Part shown: positions 18,116 through 25,668 of the stretch, piece by piece
How the letters are laid out: every line of letters begins with the position of its first letter
Position numbering within the stretch: the stretch's first letter is position 1
Assembly (NCBI RefSeq): GCF_019139675.1
Contig: NZ_CP077077.1
Coordinates: 4,216,001 to 4,280,000, forward strand
Length of the DNA: 64,000 nt
DNA from: Pseudomonas maumuensis
Lineage (GTDB): Bacteria; Pseudomonadota; Gammaproteobacteria; Pseudomonadales; Pseudomonadaceae
Reading direction: 5' to 3'
The notes under the pieces: generated by a model
Databases searched by the model: none
The model's input: the letters and a program-made list of their open reading frames with translations, nothing else
What the model was told of the DNA's origin: nothing
Translations under genes and position numbers: made by a program

Positions 18116-18481
18116 AGCGGTAGTCCTGAACGACATGTGGGTGGGATTTGCTGTAAAGACTGACGCGAAAGGGGCCCACAAGCAAGTAGGATGTCCAGAC
18201 GAACGGTAGGCCCTGTAACCCTTGGTAACCCTTGCCGCGCACTCGTCTAGCGTCAGCGTGCCAGCGGGGTGGCCAGTGGCCTTAAAACCATGAGGAATCG
18301 AGATTAGTTTTTTTAGAGCAAAGGGTTCTGAAACAGGGATGACGCGGGCCCTAGTGTTGGTTGTATATCCAGAAACACGCGGCAAGCAGTGAAGGCGTTC
18401 GATCACGCCACTGCGATCGACCCGAAGCCAGACAAGGAAGCCAAGGGTTATTCAGGAATAACAACAAGAAGGCGGTCCGCC
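18116..18481. other. intergenic region with a Crc/Hfq-type CA motif at its end
   Basis: About 365 bases with no gene of normal codon usage. The final part contains AATAACAACAAGAA at 18457-18470, matching the AANAANAA motif bound by Hfq with Crc. It overlaps the AAGAAGG ribosome site (18466-18472) of the small gene at 18482. Promoters for the divergent genes must lie here but none is unambiguous. Confidence 0.55.
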
Positions 18482-18577
18482 ATGTTCAGACAATCCAAAG
18501 TACGCCAAGCCGGGCTCATACTCTTCGCCACGACCCTGCTGCTGATCCTGCCCAACCTCACCCGGTTGTTCGGTTGA
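18482..18577 (+). CDS. 31-residue single-pass membrane peptide
   Basis: ATG-initiated 31-codon gene, too short for many gene finders. Product: a basic N-terminus (MFRQSKVRQA), one hydrophobic helix (GLILFATTLLLILP) and a short C-terminus (NLTRLFG). It has a good ribosome site (AAGAAGG, nine bases before ATG) overlapped by a CA motif. It lies 66 bases upstream of the cytochrome c gene on the same strand. The function is not recognised. The basic-then-hydrophobic order suits an inner-membrane peptide with its N-terminus in the cytoplasm. Confidence 0.5.
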   Translation: MFRQSKVRQAGLILFATTLLLILPNLTRLFG

Positions 18578-18643
18578 ACGCGGCAGTGGCCTTTTCCAAG
18601 CGTGCGTGGGTAACCTGCCGACCTTGATGGTTGGAGATCACCC

Positions 18644-19447
18644 ATGCGCCTGTGCCTTACCCTGCTCTGCTTGCTGATTCCCCTGCCAGCGCTGGCCGCG
18701 CAACTAACCCTCGAACTGGGTAACGGCAGCCGGCACTGGCAGAGCGAGCAATTGCTCACCCATCCCCAGGCGCGGGACGTCACTATTGAACAAGACGTTG
18801 CCTACAAGCGCACCATGCACTACCGCGCCGTACCGCTGGCAGCATTGCTCGAGGGCGTGAAACCGAGCGACCACCTGCAGGCGGTGGCCCTCGACGGTTT
18901 CGCTGCAGAAATGCCCGCCGGCCCGCTGTTGCAGCCAGGCCCGGCACAAGCCTGGCTGGCCATCGAGGACAACGCCCAGCCTTGGCCGCCACTGGGCCAG
19001 GGCAAGGCGGGAGCCGGGCCGTTCTATCTGGTATGGATCCAGCCCCAGGCGAGCGGCATCCGCCCGGAGCAATGGCCGTTCCAGATCGCCAGCATTCGCA
19101 GCCTGGCAGCGGTCGAGGTGCGCTTCCCCGCCCTATTGCCAGACCCAGCGCTGCCCGACGCGGATCCGGTGCGCCAGGGCTTTGCCCTGTTCCAGCAGAA
19201 TTGCCTGGCCTGCCACCGCCTCAATGGCGCTGGCGATGCGCACCTGGGTCCTGACCTGAACCTGCCGCACAACCCTACCGAATACTTTCAGCCGGCATTC
19301 CTGCGCCAATACATTCGCGATCCGCAGAGCCTGCGGCACTGGCCGCAGGCCAAGATGCCCGGGTTCTCCACCCAGGTGCTGAGCGAACAGGAACTCGATG
19401 CATTGCTGGCATACCTGAAGCATATGGCCGGGCGCAAGCAACAGTAG
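18644..19447 (+). CDS. periplasmic cytochrome c protein with N-terminal oxidoreductase-like domain
   Basis: A 267-residue exported protein. Signal peptide LTLLCLLIPLPALAA. Residues 20-165 form a beta-rich domain reminiscent of the molybdopterin/sulfite-oxidase-type fold (YKRTMHYRAVPLAALLEGV). A C-terminal class I cytochrome c domain has the haem motif CLACH at 187-191 and a probable Met ligand at 238 (KMPGF). A good GGAGA ribosome site precedes the ATG. It probably shuttles electrons in the periplasm; partners are unknown. Confidence 0.85.
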   Translation: MRLCLTLLCLLIPLPALAAQLTLELGNGSRHWQSEQLLTHPQARDVTIEQDVAYKRTMHYRAVPLAALLEGVKPSDHLQAVALDGFAAEMPAGPLLQPGPAQAWLAIEDNAQPWPPLGQGKAGAGPFYLVWIQPQASGIRPEQWPFQIASIRSLAAVEVRFPALLPDPALPDADPVRQGFALFQQNCLACHRLNGAGDAHLGPDLNLPHNPTEYFQPAFLRQYIRDPQSLRHWPQAKMPGFSTQVLSEQELDALLAYLKHMAGRKQQ

Positions 19448-19467
19448 GACGCACGGGGCCGCGTTGC

Positions 19468-19800
19468 CTAGGCAATCGGCCGTTCCTGCTTGACGCCCCA
19501 ACCCTCGACCTCGCCGCCATGGGGCGACACGAGCCGTTCGAATGCCTGTTCGAAGGCACCGATGCCGCCATGGGTGGCGTACATAACCTTGCTCAGTTCC
19601 AGGTGCCAGGCGCCGTCATCGCGCTCGCTCACCTGGGCGCTGAGCGACTCGCCACGGAACTGCACGGCCGCCCGGCGTGCGGCGGCCTCATCGGGAAACA
19701 CGGCATAGAACTCGATGGGATGAATACGGGTGAAATCAAAACCGCCAGCTTTCATCTGGCGCAGGACACTGCTGCTGATGTCGTCGTATTGGCTGCTCAT
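19468..19800 (-). CDS. rraB: ribonuclease E inhibitor RraB-family protein
   Basis: A 110-residue soluble protein matching the RraB family layout: DDISSSVLRQMKAGGFDF at the N-terminus, then HPIEFYAVFPDEAAARRAA, and GGEVEGWGVKQERP at the C-terminus. RraB-type proteins bind RNase E and change which mRNAs the degradosome cuts; whether this homologue does so in Pseudomonas is inference. It converges with the cytochrome gene. Confidence 0.8.
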   Translation of the reverse strand: MSSQYDDISSSVLRQMKAGGFDFTRIHPIEFYAVFPDEAAARRAAVQFRGESLSAQVSERDDGAWHLELSKVMYATHGGIGAFEQAFERLVSPHGGEVEGWGVKQERPIA

Positions 19801-19985
19801 GAAACGTCCTCCTGCAAAGCAATGGATAGACTTTCAGTGCACAAAGCACCTGCCTGGCAAGCGTGCCATGCCTGGCAATTCGAGCTGATGCAAGACGCGA
19901 GTGGAATCGACGCGGACCCGCAGATTTGGCCGGCGCCTGTCTCCAGCGTAGTGCCTGTGCAGGCACTGCGCCAGAGCGTGGCGGC

Positions 19986-20222
19986 TCAGGGTAGCTGGCG
20001 AATGGTGGTGATGGTCACGCCGCCCTGCTCCTTGAGCCAGCGTGCCGTGGGGGAAAAGCTGCGATCCTGGAAGTCATTGAGGTCAAGTTCATCCATGAGC
20101 GGGAACAAACGCGATCGGATGGCCCGTGCGGCGTCCTCCTCGCTGGGGCATTGCTCGGCATTGAGCAGCAGCGTCTGCGGCTCGCCCTTCTGGTCGGCAA
20201 AGCTGACTTCCCATGCTTTCAT
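19986..20222 (-). CDS. small conserved hypothetical protein
   Basis: A 78-residue acidic protein (MKAWEVSFADQKGEPQTLLL at the start, ending TITTIRQLP). No signal, no membrane helix and no motif I recognise. Codon use and GC match neighbouring genes. It lies 185 bases upstream of rraB on the same strand and could be cotranscribed with it. Confidence 0.65.
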   Translation of the reverse strand: MKAWEVSFADQKGEPQTLLLNAEQCPSEEDAARAIRSRLFPLMDELDLNDFQDRSFSPTARWLKEQGGVTITTIRQLP

Positions 20223-20318
20223 CGATCAGCCCTCGCTGGCACAACGGTGAATGGAAATGCGTACTAGCTTGACCATGACACAGCGGCAAATGTTCAGCCG
20301 CGTGCATGAAACCGCATG

Positions 20319-20347
20319 AAAAAAGCCCGCCGGTCAACGGCGGGCTT
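20319..20347 (-). terminator. terminator of the LTA-synthase-like gene
   Basis: Minus-strand stem AAGCCCGCCG/CGGCGGGCTT (20323-20332 with 20338-20347), five-base loop, then a run of T. It lies 20 bases after the stop of the gene at 20368. Confidence 0.88.
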
Positions 20348-20367
20348 CCTTGGGCCACTCGGCGCTA

Positions 20368-22443
20368 CTACTTCGGCGTGCCGTGGACGACACCGGCGGT
20401 ATTGTCCAGCAGGCTCTTGGTGGCCGTCTGGATGTACGCCTCGAGCTTCTTGAGCATTTCCGGCTGGTCGGGGCTGTCGATCAGCTCGGCCTTGAACTCG
20501 CGGCCCAGCTGGTAGCGGTACATGCGTGGGGTCATGTCCTTGGACTCGATGAGGATGCGGTCGCCCTGCACCAGGCCGACAATCTGCTCGCTGCCCGACG
20601 GCTTGATCATGCCCACGCCCTGGTCGCCCTCAGGCAGGTTGAGCAGGTCGCGCCCCCAGCACTGATGGCGGGCCTGGCCACCGAGACGGCCCATGATGGT
20701 CGGCACGATGTCGACCTGGGTGCCCACGGTGTGGTTGACCGCGCCGAACTTCTCCTGGATGCCTGGGGCGATCAACAGCAGCGGCACGTTGAAGCGGCCC
20801 AGGTCCAGCTCGGTGACCTGCTGGTGGTTGCCGAAGCCGTGGTCACCGACGATGACGAACAGGGTGTCCTTGAAGTACGGCTCCTTGCGCGCCTTCTCGA
20901 AGAACTGGCCCAGCGCCCAGTCGGAGTAGCGCATGGCGGTCAGGTGCTCGTCCAGCCGGCCCTGGCCGGTGACCTTCTCCACCGGCAGGTCCTTGGGCAA
21001 GGCGTACGGGGTGTGGTTGGAGAGGGTCTGCAGCAGCGCGTAGATCGGCTTCTTGCCGTCATGCTTGGCCAGCTCTTCGTTGCCACGGTCGAACATGTCC
21101 TGGTCGGACACGCCCCAGGTCGGGTCGGAGAACACCGGGTCGACGAAGTCGTTGCGGCCGATAAAGGTGGTCATGCCCTGGTTGCCGAAGAATCCGGACT
21201 GGTTGTCCCAGGCGAAGTCACCGTTGTAGACGTAGACGTCGTCATAGTCGCGGGCACTGAGCAGCGCCGGCAGGCCGGACAGCTTGTGGCCGCCTTCCGG
21301 GGTCTGCATCAGGTATTCGAAGCCCGGCAGGTTGGGGAAGCAGGCCATGGTGGCGAACATGCCCTGGTGGGTATGGGTGCCGTTGGAGAAGAAGCGGTCG
21401 AACAGCAGACCCTCCTTGGCCAGCTTGTCGAAGTACGGGGTGATGTTGTTCGGGCTGCCCAGGGCACCGACCGAGTGGCCGGCGAAGCTTTCCATGAGGA
21501 TCACCACGACGTTCTTGACCGCCAGCGTGTTCGCCGCGGGCGGCACGAAGTCACGGCGGATCGCGGCCTCGTCGGCATCGACCAGGGTGTCGTTGGCGGT
21601 CAGCAGCTGCTCGCGCACGGTCTGGGTGGCCAGCGGTTGGTCGAGTACGGGCTTCCAGATATTGCCGCGATCCTCGCCGAAGCGGCTCTTGGCGGCATCG
21701 ATCAGGGTCAGGGTGCCGTTCAGGCCCAGCTGGTTGACGAAGTTGGAGTCGGTGGTGAAGGCATCACCCCAGCGCATCGGCGGGCCCTGGCGCAGGGTGC
21801 CACGGGCGGCGACCACGGCCACCAGCAGGACCACCATGAACACCGCCAGGCGACCGTACCAGGGCGCCAGCTTGCGGCTGCCCGATAGCTGGGCGCTGCC
21901 GTTGCCGCGGGTCAGGCGGTCGATGCCCTTGAACAGCAGGCTCAGCAGCCAGGTACCAACCAGCCAGGCCAACAGGTAGCGGACCACCGGGAAGCCGTAC
22001 CAGAGCATGCTCATGACGGTCTTGGGGTCTTCCTTGATGTACTGGAACACCAGGCCGTTCAGGCGCTGGTGGAACTCACGGTAGAAGTCCATCTCCATCA
22101 GGCCGAGGAACATCACCACGCTCGAAGCGATGGTCAGCCAGAAGCGGAACAGGCCACGGCGGGCCATCAGCCAGGGGCTGAGCAGCGCCAGCAGCAACGG
22201 GATGCTGATGTACACCACCACGCGCAGGTCGAAGCGCAGGCCGTTGAAGAAGCCCTCGGCGACTGTCGAGTACGGCGTGTCGCCGATCATGTCGCTGTTG
22301 TAGACCAGCAGCGCCAGGCGCACCAGGCTGAGCATCAGCATGATCACCAGGCCACTGAGCAATGTGTAGGCCAGGTGGGATTTCAGGGTCGGCGAGAACG
22401 AGCCTCGCACGCCCTGTTGCTTCAAGGCGTCCGTGTTAGCCAT
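20368..22443 (-). CDS. LTA synthase family (phosphoglycerol transferase-like) membrane protein
   Basis: A 691-residue protein. About five N-terminal membrane helices (to about residue 215) are followed by a periplasmic alkaline-phosphatase-fold sulfatase-like domain. Visible catalytic features are MESFAGHSVGALG (metal Glu), NGTHTHQGMF with the nucleophilic Thr, and VIVGDHGFGNH (metal Asp-His). Gram-negative members are thought to add phosphoglycerol to periplasmic glucans or other glycans. The ATG at 22443 starts MANTDALKQQG; a longer frame reads noncoding sequence. It has its own terminator and is probably monocistronic. Confidence 0.88.
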   Translation of the reverse strand: MANTDALKQQGVRGSFSPTLKSHLAYTLLSGLVIMLMLSLVRLALLVYNSDMIGDTPYSTVAEGFFNGLRFDLRVVVYISIPLLLALLSPWLMARRGLFRFWLTIASSVVMFLGLMEMDFYREFHQRLNGLVFQYIKEDPKTVMSMLWYGFPVVRYLLAWLVGTWLLSLLFKGIDRLTRGNGSAQLSGSRKLAPWYGRLAVFMVVLLVAVVAARGTLRQGPPMRWGDAFTTDSNFVNQLGLNGTLTLIDAAKSRFGEDRGNIWKPVLDQPLATQTVREQLLTANDTLVDADEAAIRRDFVPPAANTLAVKNVVVILMESFAGHSVGALGSPNNITPYFDKLAKEGLLFDRFFSNGTHTHQGMFATMACFPNLPGFEYLMQTPEGGHKLSGLPALLSARDYDDVYVYNGDFAWDNQSGFFGNQGMTTFIGRNDFVDPVFSDPTWGVSDQDMFDRGNEELAKHDGKKPIYALLQTLSNHTPYALPKDLPVEKVTGQGRLDEHLTAMRYSDWALGQFFEKARKEPYFKDTLFVIVGDHGFGNHQQVTELDLGRFNVPLLLIAPGIQEKFGAVNHTVGTQVDIVPTIMGRLGGQARHQCWGRDLLNLPEGDQGVGMIKPSGSEQIVGLVQGDRILIESKDMTPRMYRYQLGREFKAELIDSPDQPEMLKKLEAYIQTATKSLLDNTAGVVHGTPK

Positions 22444-22629
22444 GAATGGAGAGGTCCTAGGATTGCGGTTTGCGGGAAGGCGAAAGCGCCAATAGCCTGG
22501 TGATCTGGCCCTTGTGGGCAAGGTGAGACCAAGGCCGCATTGTGCGGCGCGGATTTTCAAAAATCGAGTGTGAAAATTTTGTCGAGAGCAGCCTTCCCTT
22601 ACAAAGTTACACAGTTGCGATGCAAGGCT

Positions 22630-22821
22630 TCAGATCCGCACATTGCCCCGTGGCCCGGCGATCGCCCAGATGATCAGCCCCAGCACCGGCAACAACAGGA
22701 TCAGCAGGATCCACAGCACCTTGATCCCGACCTCGGTGCCGCTCTTGAGCACATTGAGAATGGCCCAGATGTCCAGGGCCAGGATGATCAAGCCGACCAG
22801 GCTGTTGAAGGTGGACCCCAT
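22630..22821 (-). CDS. small membrane protein with PLDc_N-type (phospholipase D-nuclease N-terminal) domain
   Basis: A 63-residue protein with two hydrophobic helices (LVGLIILALDIWAILNVL and LWILLILLLPVLGLIIWAI) and the family ending AGPRGN. PLDc_N proteins are small two-helix membrane proteins of unknown role. The ATG at 22821 gives MGSTFNSLVGL; the longer in-frame extension is noncoding. Confidence 0.78.
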   Translation of the reverse strand: MGSTFNSLVGLIILALDIWAILNVLKSGTEVGIKVLWILLILLLPVLGLIIWAIAGPRGNVRI

Positions 22822-22947
22822 GGTGCCGCTCCCGCACGGTGTGTGTGCCCCAGAGCATAGCTGGCTATGGCCTCGATAGAAGGGAATCCTTGGCCGCGAA
22901 TGCCGGTCAGTGAATAAACTGCTGTCATCCACTGCCCAGAGGTCCGC

Positions 22948-23886
22948 ATGCCCCCCGCCCACACCCAAAGCGCCGCCCCCGATTCACTGTTCAGCGCCTG
23001 GCGGCAACAGGCGCTGCAGACCCCTTGGCTCAGCGCCGGCCTGGTGCTGAGCCTGCTGGCCATCGGCGCATTGCTGCTGGCGAGCATCTGGAACGCCGTC
23101 AACGGCGATCATGCCGACCATCTGCACCTGGCACTGCTCGGCGGCCTGTCCGGCTTCGGCGCCACCGCCCTGGGCGCGGTGCTGGCGGTGATCCTGCGCG
23201 ACGTCAGCGCGCGCACCCAGGACGTCATGCTCGGTTTTGCCGCCGGCATGATGCTCGCCGCCAGTTCGTTTTCGCTGATCCTGCCGGGTCTGGATGCTGC
23301 CCGCGAGATCACCGGCAACGGCCCGGCGGCGGCCTTCACCGTAGTGCTGGGCATGGGCCTTGGGGTGCTGCTGATGCTGGGCCTGGACCGCTTCACCCCG
23401 CACGAGCATGAAAGCACCGGCCCCTGCGGCCCGCAGGCCGAGCGGGTGAGCCGGGTGTGGCTGTTCGTGCTGGCGATCACCCTGCACAACCTGCCCGAGG
23501 GCATGGCCATTGGCGTGAGTTTCGCCAACGGCGACATGGCCATCGGCCTGCCGCTGACCAGCGCCATCGCCATCCAGGACATCCCCGAAGGCCTGGCCGT
23601 GGCCCTGGCCCTGCGCGCCACGGGGCTGTCGAACTTCAAGGCGATGCTGGTGGCGATCGGCTCGGGGCTGATGGAACCGCTGGGCGCGGTGATCGGCCTG
23701 GGCATCTCCACCGGCTTTGCCCTCGCCTACCCGATCAGCATGGGCCTGGCGGCGGGAGCGATGATCTTCGTGGTGTCCCACGAGGTGATCCCGGAAACCC
23801 ACCGCAACGGGCACCAGACCGCGGCGACGCTGGGGTTGATGGGCGGTTTCGCGGTGATGATGTTCCTCGATACCGCGCTGGGTTGA
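22948..23886 (+). CDS. ZIP-family metal transporter (GufA type)
   Basis: A 312-residue inner-membrane protein with about eight helices. The ZIP metal-binding helix reads ITLHNLPEGMAIGVSFANGD, and the second reads SAIAIQDIPEGLAVALALR, giving the M1/M2 His-Asn-Pro-Glu site. A His-rich cytoplasmic loop (TPHEHESTG) occurs near residue 150. Zinc uptake is the likely function; selectivity cannot be read. Monocistronic, with a REP element following. Confidence 0.9.
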   Translation: MPPAHTQSAAPDSLFSAWRQQALQTPWLSAGLVLSLLAIGALLLASIWNAVNGDHADHLHLALLGGLSGFGATALGAVLAVILRDVSARTQDVMLGFAAGMMLAASSFSLILPGLDAAREITGNGPAAAFTVVLGMGLGVLLMLGLDRFTPHEHESTGPCGPQAERVSRVWLFVLAITLHNLPEGMAIGVSFANGDMAIGLPLTSAIAIQDIPEGLAVALALRATGLSNFKAMLVAIGSGLMEPLGAVIGLGISTGFALAYPISMGLAAGAMIFVVSHEVIPETHRNGHQTAATLGLMGGFAVMMFLDTALG

Positions 23887-23891
23887 CGCGC

Positions 23892-23919
23892 CGATCGCGG
23901 GACAAGCCCGCTCCCACGG
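23892..23919 (-). repeat. REP element (variant)
   Basis: A REP variant (cgatcgcgggacaagcccgc, then tcccacgg) between convergent genes. Confidence 0.75.
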
Positions 23920-23938
23920 GCTCCGCGACGGCTACGGC

Positions 23939-24469
23939 TCAGATGTGCACTGCCACCTTCAGCGCTTCCAGCGCCGGCTCCACCTTGATACCAACGGCCT
24001 CGCCCAGCTCCAGCACACGGGCCAGGTCGTGCTGCCCGACCATGATCATCTGCAGCTCATCGTCGAGCAACTGGCTGAAGTTCAGCAGCACGTAGCCACC
24101 GGCTTCCTTGTTCAGCGCGCCCATCTGCACCTGGATACGGTTGAGCGCGGTCAGCGCCTCGGTGCGCGCCAGCTGCTTGGGCTTGAGGGTGAAGGGCACG
24201 CTCTTGTCGAACGAATCGCTGATCTGCTGGAACAGGTCCTGGTAGCTGTCGGCCTGGAACAGCACGGTGTCGGGCAGGCTGCCGACCACCACCCATTCGC
24301 CCAGCGAGAAGGGGAAGGTGTCGTCGTAGTTGATGTCCGGGTTGGCGGCGAGGAAAGCGGCGGGGTCGGCGTAGGCCTCGGCGGCCTCGGCGGCGATGCG
24401 CTCGATATCCTCATCGCGCATGCAGCCGGCGCCGATGAGGCTGATGAATTCGAGCAACTGGTCTTTCAT
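23939..24469 (-). CDS. conserved hypothetical protein
   Basis: A 176-residue acidic soluble protein beginning MKDQLLEFISLIGAGCMRDE and ending ALEALKVAVHI. It is mostly helical by appearance, without signal, membrane helix or recognised catalytic motif. Normal codon use supports a real gene. It lies 60 bases after the ankyrin-repeat gene on the same strand; cotranscription is possible. Confidence 0.7.
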   Translation of the reverse strand: MKDQLLEFISLIGAGCMRDEDIERIAAEAAEAYADPAAFLAANPDINYDDTFPFSLGEWVVVGSLPDTVLFQADSYQDLFQQISDSFDKSVPFTLKPKQLARTEALTALNRIQVQMGALNKEAGGYVLLNFSQLLDDELQMIMVGQHDLARVLELGEAVGIKVEPALEALKVAVHI

Positions 24470-24529
24470 GGGGGGCCCTACGGGTTGGCGTGAAAGGCGC
24501 CAAGGATAGCCGCAAACGCCCCCGAAGGG

Positions 24530-25048
24530 TTAGCCGGCCTTCGCCTCCAGGCGTGCGGCGGCATCCACCGCACCCATGGTACGCGCGGCTGTCAGCGCGG
24601 TGGCACCGGCCGCGTCACGGTGCGCCGGGTCGGCCCCCTGGGCCAGCAGGTAGTCGATGATCTCCAGGCGGTTGAACATCGCCGCGAGCATCAGCGCGGT
24701 GCGACCGTCCATGGCGGCTGCATCCACCGGCACGCCGTGTTCCAGCAGCAGGCGGATCATGGCCAGGTCACCCTTGAAGGCGGCGCCGGCGATGGGCAAC
24801 TGGCCGTTGTCATTGGCGATCAGCGGGTCGGCGCCATGGGCCAGCAGCACCCGCACGGCGTCGTGGTGACCGTGGTAGCTGGCCAGCATCAGCAAGGTGT
24901 CACCCTTGTGGTTGCGCAGGTCGGCGGGCAGACCACCGTCGAGTAGGCGGCCGAGCATCGTGGCATCGCCCCTACGGGCGCGCTCGAAGACCTCCTCGGC
25001 GAAGGTCGCGGTCTCTTCGGCGGTCATGGTGGCGGGTTGATCGGACAT
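24530..25048 (-). CDS. ankyrin-repeat protein
   Basis: A 172-residue protein of about four ankyrin repeats (NHKGDTLLMLASYHGHHDAV, NDNGQLPIAGAAFKGDLAMI, DGRTALMLAAMFNRLEII, DAAGATALTAARTMG). The ATG at 25048 follows a strong GGAGG site; the longer frame upstream is not needed. No signal peptide is evident, unlike periplasmic AnkB proteins linked to catalase. Ankyrin repeats bind proteins; the partner is unknown. It diverges from the sigma-54-controlled gene at 25317. Confidence 0.85.
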   Translation of the reverse strand: MSDQPATMTAEETATFAEEVFERARRGDATMLGRLLDGGLPADLRNHKGDTLLMLASYHGHHDAVRVLLAHGADPLIANDNGQLPIAGAAFKGDLAMIRLLLEHGVPVDAAAMDGRTALMLAAMFNRLEIIDYLLAQGADPAHRDAAGATALTAARTMGAVDAAARLEAKAG

Positions 25049-25150
25049 CGGGAACCTCCTGGCATCGGGCAATGGGCCAAGTTTCTATCAGGCAGCGGCA
25101 ACAGGTCCAAGGTTCAGATTCTATCGATGGCAGAGAGCCACGCTATGACC

Positions 25151-25200
25151 GTGCAAAATGCACTGTGCAAAATGCACGGGCGTGCAGAATGCAATGCACG
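25151..25200. promoter_or_regulatory. tandem palindromic upstream activating sequence
   Basis: Two exact copies of GTGCAAAATGCAC (25151-25163 and 25165-25177), each a palindrome with a 3-base centre, are repeated at 14-bp period. A third arm pair (CGTGCA ... TGCACG) spans 25181-25200. They lie about 85-135 bases before the expected start of the sigma-54 promoter, the distance used by bacterial enhancer-binding proteins. TGCAC half-sites recall NtrC sites, but the spacing differs. Confidence 0.7.
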
Positions 25201-25218
25201 ACCTCACAAATTTAAATA

Positions 25219-25231
25219 TAACTAATTGATT
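25219..25231 (-). promoter_or_regulatory. IHF binding site
   Basis: The minus strand reads AATCAATTAGTTA, an exact match to WATCAANNNNTTR. It lies in AT-rich DNA between the tandem palindromes and the -24/-12 element, where IHF bends DNA in sigma-54 promoters. Confidence 0.7.
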
Positions 25232-25258
25232 TTAAAGGAATTTATTTTGCGAGATGAC

Positions 25259-25274
25259 TGGCACGGTCGCTGCA
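25259..25274 (+). promoter_or_regulatory. sigma-54 (RpoN) promoter, -24/-12
   Basis: TGGCACGGTCGCTGCA matches the consensus TGGCACGN4TTGCA with one mismatch (C for the first T). GG at -24 and GC at -12 are 10 bases apart, as required. The implied start of transcription is about 25285, giving a leader of about 30 bases before the ATG at 25317. Confidence 0.8.
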
Positions 25275-25316
25275 ATCATCACCTCAAGTCTGCCAGTACA
25301 ACAGTCAGGAGTTGAT

Positions 25317-25589
25317 ATGGACCTCATCCAGGAAAAATTCGCCTCGGTCTTCGCCGCCTACCAGGTCGCCACCCAGCCACGTCCGGACGGTGGGGTCCTG
25401 CTGACCCTGCGCGCCAGCGACGGCGTGGTCACCCGCCGGGTGCTGACCTATGCGCAACTGCACAGCGCCGAGCAACTGTCCTGGGCGATCAGCGCCATCC
25501 GCCGCGACCTTGCCGGGCAACCGAGCGAGCTGCCGGTGATCTCGATGCTGCAAAGCCAGCAACGCTTCGCCCTGCCGACCTATCGCTGA
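25317..25589 (+). CDS. small DUF3509-like protein
   Basis: A 90-residue soluble protein (MDLIQEKFASVFAAYQVATQ at the start). It looks like the Pseudomonas DUF3509 family, whose function is unknown; recognition is from overall pattern (DGGVLLTLRASDGVVTRRVL, then LSWAISAIRRDLA). The ATG at 25317 has a CAGGAG site; an upstream extension would read through the promoter. It has a complete sigma-54 promoter layout, so expression should depend on RpoN and an activator, for example for nitrogen or carbon status. Confidence 0.75.
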   Translation: MDLIQEKFASVFAAYQVATQPRPDGGVLLTLRASDGVVTRRVLTYAQLHSAEQLSWAISAIRRDLAGQPSELPVISMLQSQQRFALPTYR

Positions 25590-25591
25590 TC

Positions 25592-25615
25592 GCGTGCCCC
25601 CTTCGCGGGGCACGC
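25592..25615 (+). terminator. hairpin downstream of the DUF3509-like gene
   Basis: Stem cgtgcccc/cggggcacg just after the stop codon. It lacks a clear T run, so termination efficiency is uncertain. Confidence 0.4.
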
Positions 25616-25668
25616 CTGCACTCATCTACGGACGAGGTGGGCGCAGGCGGCCCCGCGAGCCAATCCCC

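Noticed and set aside
18116..18481. CrcZ/CrcY-type small RNA
   Set aside because: Only one CA motif is present and it overlaps a ribosome site; Crc sRNAs carry several such motifs in loops.
20350..21888. 512-residue open frame opposite the LTA-synthase-like gene
   Set aside because: Shadow of the real gene in GC-rich DNA; low-complexity translation and no ribosome site.
25151..25200. CRISPR-like array
   Set aside because: The repeats are 13 bp with a 14-bp period and no spacers; they fit an operator, not CRISPR.
25151..25200. Canonical NtrC site
   Set aside because: NtrC uses TGCACC-N5-like-GGTGCA spacing; here TGCAC and GTGCA arms are spaced by 1 or 4 bases and the unit palindrome is in the opposite sense, so I did not name the activator.
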